A stretch of 28,604 nucleotides of DNA from a virus: positions 1 to 28,604 of IMG/VR virus record IMGVR_UViG_3300023257_000090; one strand, given 5' to 3'. Shown piece after piece: positions 15,203-23,042 of the stretch (the first letter of the stretch is position 1; every line of letters begins with the position of its first letter). The notes under the pieces were generated by a model that saw only the letters and a program-made list of their open reading frames with translations, was not told the origin of the DNA and did not search any database. The translations under genes were made by a program, and so were the position numbers.

Positions 15203-15894
15203 CTGCAACAACAAGACTACAATCTGGATTCGATAAAATAGTTAGCCATGCTTCTAAGGTTTGTAAAATAAAAGCATTTGACCAAACGATAGGTAGTGTT
15301 TGGGATGATGATACAGCTTTGACAGGTAGGATCCAGAAGTATAGTATAACTGGATCATTAACTCCAGACGCAACTGGAACTTATTTTGAAAGTGGAATGA
15401 CTGGCGGAAAAATTTCTTATGTGAGAACTGATGGAGCATATTGGATTTGGCAGCAAGGTACACCACCCAATAATGGTTTATGGTTTATGACAAAATATAA
15501 GAATCTTGAAAGTGGTGCTATGTGGGGGGGGGTTGTAGATTTATCTTCTGATCTACCCGCATTTGCTGGTTCAGAAACTGGAACTGGTATAACTACGCCA
15601 CAAGATATCTGGACAAGCGGAATAGTTCTACCTTTAGATCATCGAGCAGGCACTACAGACTTCTTATTAGTACAAGAAGGAAAATTAGCACAATCAGATC
15701 AAAGACTCTTTATTAGTGGGGGTGTAAGATTAGCTGGTTCAGAAATACAAGTTAAAATTCAATTAGGAAGTCCAAGTGGAGATAATTACTTTGTTATCCC
15801 GGACGGAATAATCAATCATGAAATAGCTGGTACATCTATCTTCCAAAAGGCATATATTCGGAGACTGACCAATGGGTCTTTAATCAGAGAATGA
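15199..15894 (+). CDS. Putative head-closure (stopper) protein
   Basis: A 231-residue protein, beta-rich. The C-terminal third has LVQEGKLAQSDQRLFISGG, then VKIQLGSPSGDNYFVIPDG and AYIRRL, which matches the general pattern of siphovirus head-closure proteins (a strand, D-x-R-L-F, then a Y-x-V strand). The N-terminal two thirds are unfamiliar and longer than the usual stopper of about 110 residues. It is coupled to genes on both sides by four-base overlaps. It contains a run of nine G bases at 15524-15532. Confidence 0.5.
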   Translation: MTATTRLQSGFDKIVSHASKVCKIKAFDQTIGSVWDDDTALTGRIQKYSITGSLTPDATGTYFESGMTGGKISYVRTDGAYWIWQQGTPPNNGLWFMTKYKNLESGAMWGGVVDLSSDLPAFAGSETGTGITTPQDIWTSGIVLPLDHRAGTTDFLLVQEGKLAQSDQRLFISGGVRLAGSEIQVKIQLGSPSGDNYFVIPDGIINHEIAGTSIFQKAYIRRLTNGSLIRE

Positions 15895-16259
15895 GCGTAA
15901 GCATGAGCGTTTTGGGATTGGCGCGGCTTCATTTATATCTTGGCAAGAAAAATAATAACATAGCAGTATTAGAAAAGGCAGGATTGACTAAGGCGGCAGC
16001 ATTCATGCAGAGCGAGGTTAAAGCGAGTATAGCTGGACGAAGAGCCGAACACGTAAGTGTGGATACTGGAAGATTCCTTAATAGTGTTAATTTTCAGGTA
16101 GGTAATGACGATGCTGTTATATTTAGTAACGTCCCTTATGCAGATTTTTTGGAATTTGGTACTACCAGTTTTCAGGCGAGACCGCACTTCAGAAATAGTA
16201 AAGCAAGGAACCAGAAAGAGGCAATAGGGATTATTAACAAGGAGATTAAGAAGGCTTAA
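15891..16259 (+). CDS. HK97 gp10-like tail-completion/neck protein
   Basis: A 122-residue protein with the family pattern: a helix AAAFMQSEVKASIAGR, then VDTGRFLNSVNF, then SNVPYADFLEFGTT followed by RPHFRNS and a C-terminal helix. These proteins sit at the head-tail junction and complete or join the tail. The four-base overlap (ATGA) supports ATG 15891; ATG 15903 in frame is also possible. The stop is directly followed by the promoter of the HNH gene. Confidence 0.8.
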   Translation: MSVSMSVLGLARLHLYLGKKNNNIAVLEKAGLTKAAAFMQSEVKASIAGRRAEHVSVDTGRFLNSVNFQVGNDDAVIFSNVPYADFLEFGTTSFQARPHFRNSKARNQKEAIGIINKEIKKA

Positions 16260-16291
16260 TTTTATACTTGATTAATCAACGTTTAAAAAAC
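16260..16291 (+). promoter_or_regulatory. Bipartite archaeal promoter for the HNH/tail genes
   Basis: TTTTATACTT (16260-16269), the inverted form of the upstream element, is followed after 11 bases by GTTTAAAAAAC (16281-16291). The TATA centre predicts a start near 16311, so the HNH message has a leader of about 44 bases. This promoter lies between neck and tail-terminator genes and may also drive the tail genes downstream. Confidence 0.7.
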
Positions 16292-16308
16292 AAAAAAACA
16301 AAATACTA

Positions 16309-16326
16309 TTGTACAAGCGAGTACAA
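16309..16326 (+). other. Short hairpin at the predicted start of the HNH transcript
   Basis: TTGTAC (16309-16314) pairs with GTACAA (16321-16326) around the loop AAGCGA. The predicted transcription start (about 16311) falls inside the first strand, so the RNA would begin with a stem of at least four pairs. The region is otherwise A-rich and non-coding. Confidence 0.4.
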
Positions 16327-16354
16327 AAGAGAAAACAACAAGCGAGTTGGAAAA

Positions 16355-16684
16355 ATGAAAAAGAAATGTATAGAATGTGAAAAAGAATTTGAAGTAAGTA
16401 AATATAATAATTATTCTGGTTTAAGGAAGGCTCATTCTTTTTGTTGTAAAGAATGTAAGGACCGATTTTTCCATAAGGAATACGACCAACAAGAAAAAGT
16501 TAAGGCATTGCACAATGTTCGGGCAAAAGACCGATATAAATCGCGGGACAAAGAAAAGTTTTGTCAAGAGTGCGGTTCTGAAGAGAATGTGGAAATACAT
16601 CACATCACCTATGATTTGGAAAATAATTATATTAAATTTTTATGTAGAAATTGTCATAGAAAACTACATAGGAGTTTTATATAA
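16355..16684 (+). CDS. HNH endonuclease (free-standing, homing type)
   Basis: A 109-residue protein. The first 40 residues have a zinc-finger-like pair (CIECEKEF, then FCCKECKDRFF), and the C-terminal 45 residues are an HNH nuclease: CQECGSEENVEIHHITY, then N, LCRNCHRKLH. The HH pair and the two CxxC pairs give the active site and structural zinc. The frame is open from 16268, but that includes the TATA box; ATG 16355 lies after the predicted start of transcription. It sits between neck and tail-terminator genes with its own promoter, typical for an inserted homing nuclease. HNH nucleases also assist packaging, but those are normally near the terminase. Confidence 0.88.
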   Translation: MKKKCIECEKEFEVSKYNNYSGLRKAHSFCCKECKDRFFHKEYDQQEKVKALHNVRAKDRYKSRDKEKFCQECGSEENVEIHHITYDLENNYIKFLCRNCHRKLHRSFI

Positions 16685-17130
16685 TGGTAAATTCTCAAAC
16701 ATTCGTAAGAGACACTCTGTATTTTATAAAGACTGACTTATTGGCAAATATTACAGATCCAATTTCAGCGTCGAGACCGTCGAATTCTAAATTCATTTTG
16801 ACAGAATATCCTCAAAGAATAGCAGTATATCCAATAATCACAATCAAGATCCCAAACTATGTTGCAAACCGTGCAGGAATGCAAGTAACAAATATGGATA
16901 TGCAAATGACAATAGAAGTAAGAATCTGGGCAAGGAATGTTAAAGAGAGAGATACACTATTCACAGATGTTTTAAACAGATTAAAAGATATTCAATTCAC
17001 AGCAAGTGGTTCAACCAAAGCAGAACTTCATGATTTCAACATGCCAAGCGCAGTAGAAATAAACGAGGAAGGAGACCAAGGAATTAAATCAAAGGTTATG
17101 GAGATTATCTATAACTTTTATAATATATAA
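16684..17130 (+). CDS. Putative tail terminator protein
   Basis: A 148-residue protein. The pattern of an N-terminal helix, then FILTEYPQRIAVYPIITIKIP, a strand with MQMTIEVRIWARNVKERDTLFTDV (in pieces) and a C-terminal beta end fits the gpU/Tc1 type of tail terminators, which cap the tail tube and join it to the head. It begins one base after the HNH stop overlap (TAATG) and is followed by the tail tube gene, the usual order. The family match is by pattern and place. Confidence 0.65.
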   Translation: MVNSQTFVRDTLYFIKTDLLANITDPISASRPSNSKFILTEYPQRIAVYPIITIKIPNYVANRAGMQVTNMDMQMTIEVRIWARNVKERDTLFTDVLNRLKDIQFTASGSTKAELHDFNMPSAVEINEEGDQGIKSKVMEIIYNFYNI

Positions 17131-17145
17131 ATGTAAGGAGGAAAA

Positions 17146-18153
17146 ATGACCAGATACATATCCGATCTTAATAAAGTTGTAATGCTCTACGAAAGTGGAA
17201 CTTATGCGAATGCGTTAACAAGTGGAATGTGGCTTGGAGAAGTTACAGACAACTCTTTGGCTGATGAAGAAGGTTATCTAAAAGATATATTCTTGGGTGA
17301 TAAATCAAGATCAGTTGGAAGATACGAAAGAGGACCAAACGACGTAACCGGAACAATCACATACCATCCAGTTGATATGAATCTCGTTGCTCACCACATC
17401 GGTTCGGTACAAGAGATCTCAGGAGCTTCTACGGAGCATAATGCTACAGAAGTTTCTACAGATGTAAACCAGAATCCGTTCACAAGTGGACCAGCAGGAG
17501 ATTTAAACACGCCATATAGTTTTACTGTCGAAGATTCGAAACAAGCAGCAGGAACAGGACAGAATTTCATAAGAACTGTACACGGGTGTGTTGTTGATAG
17601 TATGTCAATTAATATTGCTCAAGGCGAGAAAGTCGCAATAGATGTTAATTGGCTTGGACAAGGAGTAGTATTCAGTTCAGGAACAACAACAACAGTAACC
17701 GTAGCAGATCAATCACCATATTTGTGGTCTGATTGTAGCTTAACAGTTGCAGGAAGTTCACTAACCACTGCGAAAGACATGACTTTAGACATCAACCAGA
17801 ATGTAACCGGCCCGCACTACTTGAATGGATCAAGACAAATTGCTGAACCGTTCTTCGGAACCAGAGAATATGCATTAAGCATAACTACCGATTTGTCCAC
17901 AGACCATGCCAAGATGTTGTACAACGAGTACTACAAAGGCGGCAGTACATTGAATTGGGTCTTAGACATGAATGCAGATACAACAGGAAGTCAGCACGCT
18001 ATCTTCACAGTAAGCGGTGCCAGAGTAACTTCTATGGAATTACCAAGTACATCAGAAGGGATAAACGAAACAACATTTGAGTTAAGCGCAGGAAGTATGG
18101 ACTTAGTTGACTATACAAATCCAGCACAAATAGGTTCGTACAATCCTTTTTAA
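17146..18153 (+). CDS. Major tail tube protein
   Basis: A 335-residue protein with a strong Shine-Dalgarno sequence (AAGGAGG) eight bases before ATG. The body is beta-rich with segments typical of tail tube proteins: KSRSVGRYERGPNDVTGTI, MSINIAQGEKVAIDVNWLG, YLNGSRQIAEPFFGTREY and a closing VTSMELPSTSEGINETTF. It polymerises around the tape measure to form the tail. The absence of a sheath gene beside it suggests a non-contractile tail. Confidence 0.82.
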   Translation: MTRYISDLNKVVMLYESGTYANALTSGMWLGEVTDNSLADEEGYLKDIFLGDKSRSVGRYERGPNDVTGTITYHPVDMNLVAHHIGSVQEISGASTEHNATEVSTDVNQNPFTSGPAGDLNTPYSFTVEDSKQAAGTGQNFIRTVHGCVVDSMSINIAQGEKVAIDVNWLGQGVVFSSGTTTTVTVADQSPYLWSDCSLTVAGSSLTTAKDMTLDINQNVTGPHYLNGSRQIAEPFFGTREYALSITTDLSTDHAKMLYNEYYKGGSTLNWVLDMNADTTGSQHAIFTVSGARVTSMELPSTSEGINETTFELSAGSMDLVDYTNPAQIGSYNPF

Positions 18154-18172
18154 ATTGTAAGGAGGTAAAAAG

Positions 18173-18424
18173 ATGAAAACCAAAGAAGTTGAGATAGAAG
18201 GCAAGAAATATACCGTGAAGGAGATTGGCTACCTTGACTCTGTAGAATTGCAAGATAGCAAAGAAAAGGGAACCAGGGTATTGATTTCCAAACTCTTGAC
18301 ATTATCAACAGGAATGACTGAAGAAGAGTTAGTTGTGCTTTCAAGAACTGAGGGAGAAGAACTGCAAAAGGCAGTTAACGATATCAATGGACTGAGCCCT
18401 TTGCCGAAACCAACCAAAGAGTAG
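18173..18424 (+). CDS. Tail assembly chaperone, zero-frame product (gpG-like)
   Basis: An 83-residue protein with a strong Shine-Dalgarno sequence (AAGGAGG). A short N-terminal beta part (KEVEIEGKKYTVKEIGYLD) is followed by helices. It lies between tail tube and tape measure genes, the fixed place of the tail assembly chaperone. The zero frame ends at TAG 18422-18424, while the -1 frame continues to 18567, as in the lambda G/G-T arrangement. Chaperones of this kind bind the tape measure and recruit tube subunits. Confidence 0.8.
   Translation: MKTKEVEIEGKKYTVKEIGYLDSVELQDSKEKGTRVLISKLLTLSTGMTEEELVVLSRTEGEELQKAVNDINGLSPLPKPTKE
18397..18403 (+). promoter_or_regulatory. -1 programmed frameshift site CCCTTTG
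   Basis: The heptamer fits X-XXY-YYZ in the zero frame as C-CCT-TTG, so tRNAs on CCT and TTG can re-pair on CCC and TTT. It lies 21 bases before the zero-frame stop. A stem of six pairs (ACAGAG 18427-18432 with CTCTGT 18439-18444) starts 23 bases downstream; this is further than the usual spacer, so its role is uncertain. Confidence 0.7.
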
Positions 18425-18567
18425 AGACAGAGTTAAATCTCTGTAAGTTTTTTGGTTGGTCGCTCGCGCAAACAAGAGAATTGAGTCTTCCGGACTTTAA
18501 TTCTGCAGTTAGGCACATCAATAAGTTCGTCAGAGACCAAAAGAAGCGGAACAAAAGGAAAAAATAA
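18397..18567 (+). CDS. Tail assembly chaperone, -1 frame extension (gpT-like)
   Basis: The -1 frame is open from the slippery site to TAA 18565-18567 and encodes, after the shift, FAETNQRVETELNLCKFFG, then WSLAQTRELSLPDFNSAVRH and a strongly basic end (DQKKRNKRKK). The LC-x-FFGWS and LPDF pattern is typical of gpT-like tail chaperone extensions. It has no good start codon of its own. The fusion of about 131 residues would be made by ribosomes that shift at 18397-18403. The stop overlaps the tape measure ATG by one base. Confidence 0.75.
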   Translation, partial: PFAETNQRVETELNLCKFFGWSLAQTRELSLPDFNSAVRHINKFVRDQKKRNKRKK

Positions 18568-21077
18568 TGGTAGATATAGGTGGAGCAATAACGCAAGGAG
18601 CAACAATATCTATTGTCATTAAGGCAATAGATCAATATAGCAAGGCGTTTAAATCAGCGAATATGGCTGTTTCTGCGATGGGTATGGCATTCAAAGCTGG
18701 TGCAATCGCAATAGGTGCCGCTTCAGTTGCGCTTGGAGCTGTTGGGGTAAGTGCAGTTAAAACAGCAGCAAGTTTTGAGACTGCCTTCACGGGCGTAAGG
18801 AAGACATCAGATTTAACAGAACAAGGATTCGAAGAACTACAAAATAGGTTCGAAGAATTAACAAAAGTAACCCCAGTAACATTTGAACAATTATCTGCAA
18901 TAGGTGAAATTGCTGGTCAATTGGGTGTAGAGGGAGTTGATAATTTAGAAAAGTTCACCAAAACGATAGCAGATATCTCAGTAACTACTAATTTAACAGC
19001 AGAGGCGGCAGCTACATCATTCGCAAGGATTGCTAATGTTATGCAAATACCTTTAAGCGAAGTAGACAGAATGGCTTCATCGGTGGTTGATTTAGGTAAT
19101 AATTTCGCCACAACAGAATCAGAGATTACTAATTTTGCAGAAAGAATCGCTGGTGCAGGTAAAATCGCAGGATTTACAACAGACGAGATACTTGCAATAG
19201 GGGCTGCAATGACTTCTGTTGGTGTAGAGGCAGAAGCAGGTGGTACGGCTGTACAGAAAGTACTTCTTGCTATGCAAGAGTCAGTTTCTACAGGCGGAGA
19301 TAAGCTCGATGCATTTGCTGAAACTGCGGGAATGACCTCAGCAGAATTTCAAACAATGTGGGAACAAGACGCATCCGGCGCATTTGCCAGATTTGTTAAT
19401 GGTTTGGGTACTGCAGGAGATCAAGCCTTTGGAATTTTAGATGAACTTGGACTTAAAGATCAGCGTTTAATTAGGTCATTTTTATCTTTGGCCAATGCGG
19501 GTGACTTAGTAAATAGAACATTGACTACTTCTGAAAGTGCATGGTCCTCAAATAGTGCCTTAGTAGAAGAGGCAACAAAGAGATACGATACCTTTGATTC
19601 TAAGATGGCTATGGTTAAAAACCAAATAAGATTAGTATCAGAAGAAATAGGTGTAGCATTCCTCCCGGCATTAGTAGAGCTCGCGGCAACTTTTACTGAA
19701 GAAGTACTTCCAGCATTAGAACCATTAATCCCAAGATTAGTAGAGATATTCACAACAGCGGCAGAACTCGCTTCAGGAGCCTTGCCTATGCTCACAGAGG
19801 GCTTCATATTCTTAGCGGACATATTTCTCAACCAAATAATCCCCGCATTTCAGCCAGTATTAGATATAATAAAAGAATTGGCCAACGATCCATTTTTTAC
19901 AGGGGCAATAACAACAGCCATTGAAGGAATGGCCCCAGTGGTTACTATCCTTGCAGAAGGGTTCGCATCATTGGCAAGAGCAATAGTTCCTTTAATAGAA
20001 CCAGCAGCAGAATTAATACAATTATTTGCAGAGTTATTCGTTGATGTAATAACACAATCCGCACCAATAGTGGTTGACTTACTTCTCGCATTGTCAGAAA
20101 TCTTCAAAGATATCTTCGCAAGGTTAAAACCCTTAATACCAAAGATCATAGAGTTTGCATCACGACTGATAGACAAGATCGTTCCGAGATTACCTAAACT
20201 GGTTGACATATTTTTTAAGTTAGTAGATATCCTCTTTGAATTGTTTGTAGCAGTAGAACCACTCTTAGAACCATTAATGGACATTGCCATACTTCTTGCG
20301 GATTTGTTAATAGATGCTATAGAGCCACTTATCCCATACTTAGAAGATATTGGGGAATTGTTTGCCGATTTGCTCGTGGCTCTAATACCAATCATACCAT
20401 CCATTGCAGAATTGGTTGGGGCTCTTGTTTTTTTAACAGTAAAGATATTGGATGAGTTACTTCCAGCACTTAGTTGGTTAATAGACATTCTTGATGGGCC
20501 GGTAGTTGATGCGATAGTTAAGAATATCGAAACAGTGATAAATTTTGTGAAATGGATAGGAAAAGCCATCGACGCTATCTTTATATTCGATGATTTGTTC
20601 GGAAAATCAAAAAAGAGTGCAGAAAGCGCTGCTTCAGGGATTGATTCTTATACAAGATCACTCAATAATGCGACTTCAGCACAAGATGATTTAATTAGAA
20701 GACAACAGGAAACAATAGATCTTGCGAATCAAACTTCTGATGCTATAAGAGCAGAACCAATAGACCTAACAAGAGATGCTATAGAAAGAGATGATAGAAG
20801 TAGAAACAGAAACAGGAACAATAATCGGTCGGATCCAATAGTTTTAAATGGCCCAAACCAGAATGATGATCCAACAAGATCACCTGTGATAAGACTTAAT
20901 GATTTCATACTCACAAAGAATGGGCAAATCATCGAAACAAATCCGAATGATACTATCTTCGGAATGCAAGGTGGTGGAGCAAACGTGACAGTTAACATAG
21001 ATAGAATATACGGGACAGATCCAGAAGAAATGATGGAAGCATTCGAAAGTAAATTGAGGACTTTAATTCGCGCGTAA
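18567..21077 (+). CDS. Tape measure protein (TP901-like)
   Basis: An 836-residue protein. After a hydrophobic Gly/Ala-rich segment (residues about 30-70) comes the TP901 tape measure core: AASFETAFTGVRKTSDL, VTPVTFEQLSAIGEIAGQLG, and AAMTSVGVEAEAGGTAVQKV (about 70-220). Residues about 360-680 are a long alternation of hydrophobic helices with Leu, Ile, Glu and Pro (for example EPLIPRLVEI and KPLIPKIIEFA), which may insert in the membrane during DNA entry. The C-terminal part is polar. By the usual 0.15 nm per residue the tail would be about 125 nm. The ATG overlaps the chaperone-extension stop. Confidence 0.9.
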   Translation: MVDIGGAITQGATISIVIKAIDQYSKAFKSANMAVSAMGMAFKAGAIAIGAASVALGAVGVSAVKTAASFETAFTGVRKTSDLTEQGFEELQNRFEELTKVTPVTFEQLSAIGEIAGQLGVEGVDNLEKFTKTIADISVTTNLTAEAAATSFARIANVMQIPLSEVDRMASSVVDLGNNFATTESEITNFAERIAGAGKIAGFTTDEILAIGAAMTSVGVEAEAGGTAVQKVLLAMQESVSTGGDKLDAFAETAGMTSAEFQTMWEQDASGAFARFVNGLGTAGDQAFGILDELGLKDQRLIRSFLSLANAGDLVNRTLTTSESAWSSNSALVEEATKRYDTFDSKMAMVKNQIRLVSEEIGVAFLPALVELAATFTEEVLPALEPLIPRLVEIFTTAAELASGALPMLTEGFIFLADIFLNQIIPAFQPVLDIIKELANDPFFTGAITTAIEGMAPVVTILAEGFASLARAIVPLIEPAAELIQLFAELFVDVITQSAPIVVDLLLALSEIFKDIFARLKPLIPKIIEFASRLIDKIVPRLPKLVDIFFKLVDILFELFVAVEPLLEPLMDIAILLADLLIDAIEPLIPYLEDIGELFADLLVALIPIIPSIAELVGALVFLTVKILDELLPALSWLIDILDGPVVDAIVKNIETVINFVKWIGKAIDAIFIFDDLFGKSKKSAESAASGIDSYTRSLNNATSAQDDLIRRQQETIDLANQTSDAIRAEPIDLTRDAIERDDRSRNRNRNNNRSDPIVLNGPNQNDDPTRSPVIRLNDFILTKNGQIIETNPNDTIFGMQGGGANVTVNIDRIYGTDPEEMMEAFESKLRTLIRA

Positions 21078-21100
21078 TTAAATAAAAATGGAGGAACAAA

Positions 21101-21532
21101 ATGGAAGAAAAAGTAGGACTTAACGGAAGAGTTGAATTGATTCACGTGTCTAATGGTATTGCTACAAGAGTACCAAACACTGTTGTGAATGAAGGAAAAG
21201 CACTATTGGCTGGTTTGATGGTTGGTAGTTTTAGTGGACCATCAAATATGGCAATTGGTACTGGATCTGAAACAATAGCAGGCACAGAAACAACACTTGG
21301 ATCAGAACAACTTCGTGAAGGTACTGACGCAACTTTGACAACAACTTCGGTTGCAGACGACACAAGTACATTTGTGGGTAGTTTTGGTGTTAGTGGAACA
21401 CACGCTATTCAAGAAGCAGGTTTATTCGATGCAGCTTCAGCAGGAAGCATGATATCAAAAACCGTATTCTCAACAATCAACGTTGTGAGTGGCGATAGTA
21501 TCAATGCGACTTGGGACATACAAGTTAGTTAA
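21101..21532 (+). CDS. Phage-type structural protein with the 'MAIGTGS' fibre motif
   Basis: A 143-residue protein with a Shine-Dalgarno sequence (GGAGG) eight bases before ATG. The order NTVVNEGKALLAGLMVG, NMAIGTGSE, TTLGSEQLREGTDATLT, then AIQEAGLFDA is a widespread tail-associated pattern in phages; the domain is beta-rich and near the tail tip or fibres. The gene at 25705 is a paralog (SHIAIGIGST, TVLENETDRNQI). It may form part of the tail tip or fibre base. Confidence 0.65.
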   Translation: MEEKVGLNGRVELIHVSNGIATRVPNTVVNEGKALLAGLMVGSFSGPSNMAIGTGSETIAGTETTLGSEQLREGTDATLTTTSVADDTSTFVGSFGVSGTHAIQEAGLFDAASAGSMISKTVFSTINVVSGDSINATWDIQVS

Positions 21533-21599
21533 ATAACATTTTGGAACCGAAAGAGAATGGCAATAACTTTCAATATACCTGTAAGGGGGTTAATCTAAA

Positions 21600-22079
21600 A
21601 TGGCATGGAACGATAATAAAAGTTCAGGAGACGACATACTTAGTGCAGACTGGGACGCGATGGTTGCGGATCAACAAGGCAAGAGCATCATTTTCGGAGG
21701 AAATACTGGAGAGAAGCAATGGAACAACGGGTTCTCAGGATACTTCACGATAAACGGAGGAAATGTGGCAGATGAATACGCACACGCAACAGAGTCGTTT
21801 GCTGATATAATTATGCCGAAAGCTGGGTGGTTATCAAATATGTATACTTATGTTGCAACTAACGCTATAAATGCTGGATCTTCAATAGTATTTACTGTTA
21901 GAAAGAACGGTGTAGATACTGGGATGACAACAAAATACGATGCTACCACTACAGGATCACAAATAAATGTGGGATCTGTTGAAGTTGCGGTAGGAGATTT
22001 ACTAAATATGCTTGTAGAAACAGCAAACGACGGAGGAGCAACTGCGTCAAGTCTAAGTTGGGGCTTAGAATTTAAGTAA
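21600..22079 (+). CDS. Putative tail-fibre protein
   Basis: A 159-residue protein starting with MAWNDNKSSGDDILSADWD, an N-terminal sense common in phage fibre and tail proteins that attach to the tail tip, followed by a Gly/Thr-rich jelly-roll-like C-terminal part (IVFTVRKNGVDTGMTTKYD, then GSVEVAVGDLLNMLVETAN). An AAGGGGG stretch lies 14 bases before the ATG. An overlapping open frame at 21541-21753 is a shadow. Receptor contact is likely but not proven. Confidence 0.6.
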   Translation: MAWNDNKSSGDDILSADWDAMVADQQGKSIIFGGNTGEKQWNNGFSGYFTINGGNVADEYAHATESFADIIMPKAGWLSNMYTYVATNAINAGSSIVFTVRKNGVDTGMTTKYDATTTGSQINVGSVEVAVGDLLNMLVETANDGGATASSLSWGLEFK

Positions 22080-22103
22080 GGGCATAGTTAGATCATATTC
22101 AAA

Positions 22104-23042
22104 ATGGCAAGCTGGGAACAAACACAATATAGTGCAGACTTCGATACTGGTAAGTTTGACAAATCAAAATTTGATATACTGAACAATCTCTTTGTAGGAG
22201 ATGACGAAGATATTGCGACACTTTCTGATAGCTTTACAGCAATTTCAAATTTCAAGTTTATTGGGTCAGGAACGGCTATCAATCCGTATCAAGTAAGAGA
22301 TTGGAACGAATTGACTAAATGTATAAACAAACCATTCAGCTATTTTAAATTAATGAATGACATTGACAAAAATTCTGATTGGTATTCTGTGGACGCCGGT
22401 TCAGATGCGAATGGGGGGTTGGGATTCAGAACGATAGTTCTCCTTTTTGGCGGGTTTGATGGAAATGGAAAAACAATAAATGACCTTTATGTTAAGAGGG
22501 ATGGTGAAGATTATCAGGGGGTATTTGGTACTGTAAGGGGGCCTGTTCATGATCTTGGGATCAACGCGTCGATATTTTCAGACGGAGATTATGTTGGGGC
22601 TTTAGCAGGTAACCTTGATAGTGTCGGTTCGGTTTATAATTGTAAGACAACTGGAAAAGTAGAAGGTGCAACAAAGGTCGGTGGAATGATTGGGTTCCAA
22701 GACGATGTGACTTCTCTTGTTAAAAATTGTTATAGTTCTGTAGCGGTTTCCGGGGGTGATGATGTCGGGGGTTTGGTTGGAAGATTTCTTGAGGGGTCTT
22801 GTATTAATTGTTATAGCACTGGCAAAGTGGAGGGTACAACAAGAGTTGGTGGGTTAATCGGTTCTATTGGAATTGGTGTTGCCGAGGATTGTTTCTGGGA
22901 TACCGAAACTTCCCAAATAGGTAGTTCGGTAGCAGGTTCTGGATTAACTACCGCACAGATGCAGGATGTAGATACGTTTAGTGGGGCTGGATGGGACATC
23001 GAAGAAGTAAATAATTGGACCGACGAGGTTTGGGTTATATAA
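22104..23042 (+). CDS. GLUG-repeat adhesin-like tail protein
   Basis: A 312-residue protein. The N-terminal part (MASWEQTQYSADFDTGKFD) shares the same style as the preceding fibre. Residues about 60-280 are a beta-helix-type GLUG region: FGGFDGNGKTINDLYV, YQGVFGTV, VGALAGNL, VGGMIGFQ, VGGLVGRF and VGGLIGSI, each followed by a strand with N-C-Y or similar. GLUG domains occur in bacterial and archaeal surface adhesins, so this is a good candidate for host-surface binding. The gene at 28106 is a second GLUG-like protein. The stop overlaps the next ATG by one base. Confidence 0.8.
   Translation: MASWEQTQYSADFDTGKFDKSKFDILNNLFVGDDEDIATLSDSFTAISNFKFIGSGTAINPYQVRDWNELTKCINKPFSYFKLMNDIDKNSDWYSVDAGSDANGGLGFRTIVLLFGGFDGNGKTINDLYVKRDGEDYQGVFGTVRGPVHDLGINASIFSDGDYVGALAGNLDSVGSVYNCKTTGKVEGATKVGGMIGFQDDVTSLVKNCYSSVAVSGGDDVGGLVGRFLEGSCINCYSTGKVEGTTRVGGLIGSIGIGVAEDCFWDTETSQIGSSVAGSGLTTAQMQDVDTFSGAGWDIEEVNNWTDEVWVI

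Noticed and set aside
18384-18635. Minus-strand frame over the tail chaperone extension
   Set aside because: The + strand -1 frame explains the coding sequence and fits the fixed gene order.
21541-21753. 70-residue frame before the fibre gene
   Set aside because: It overlaps the well-supported gene at 21600 in another frame and has no recognisable sequence.
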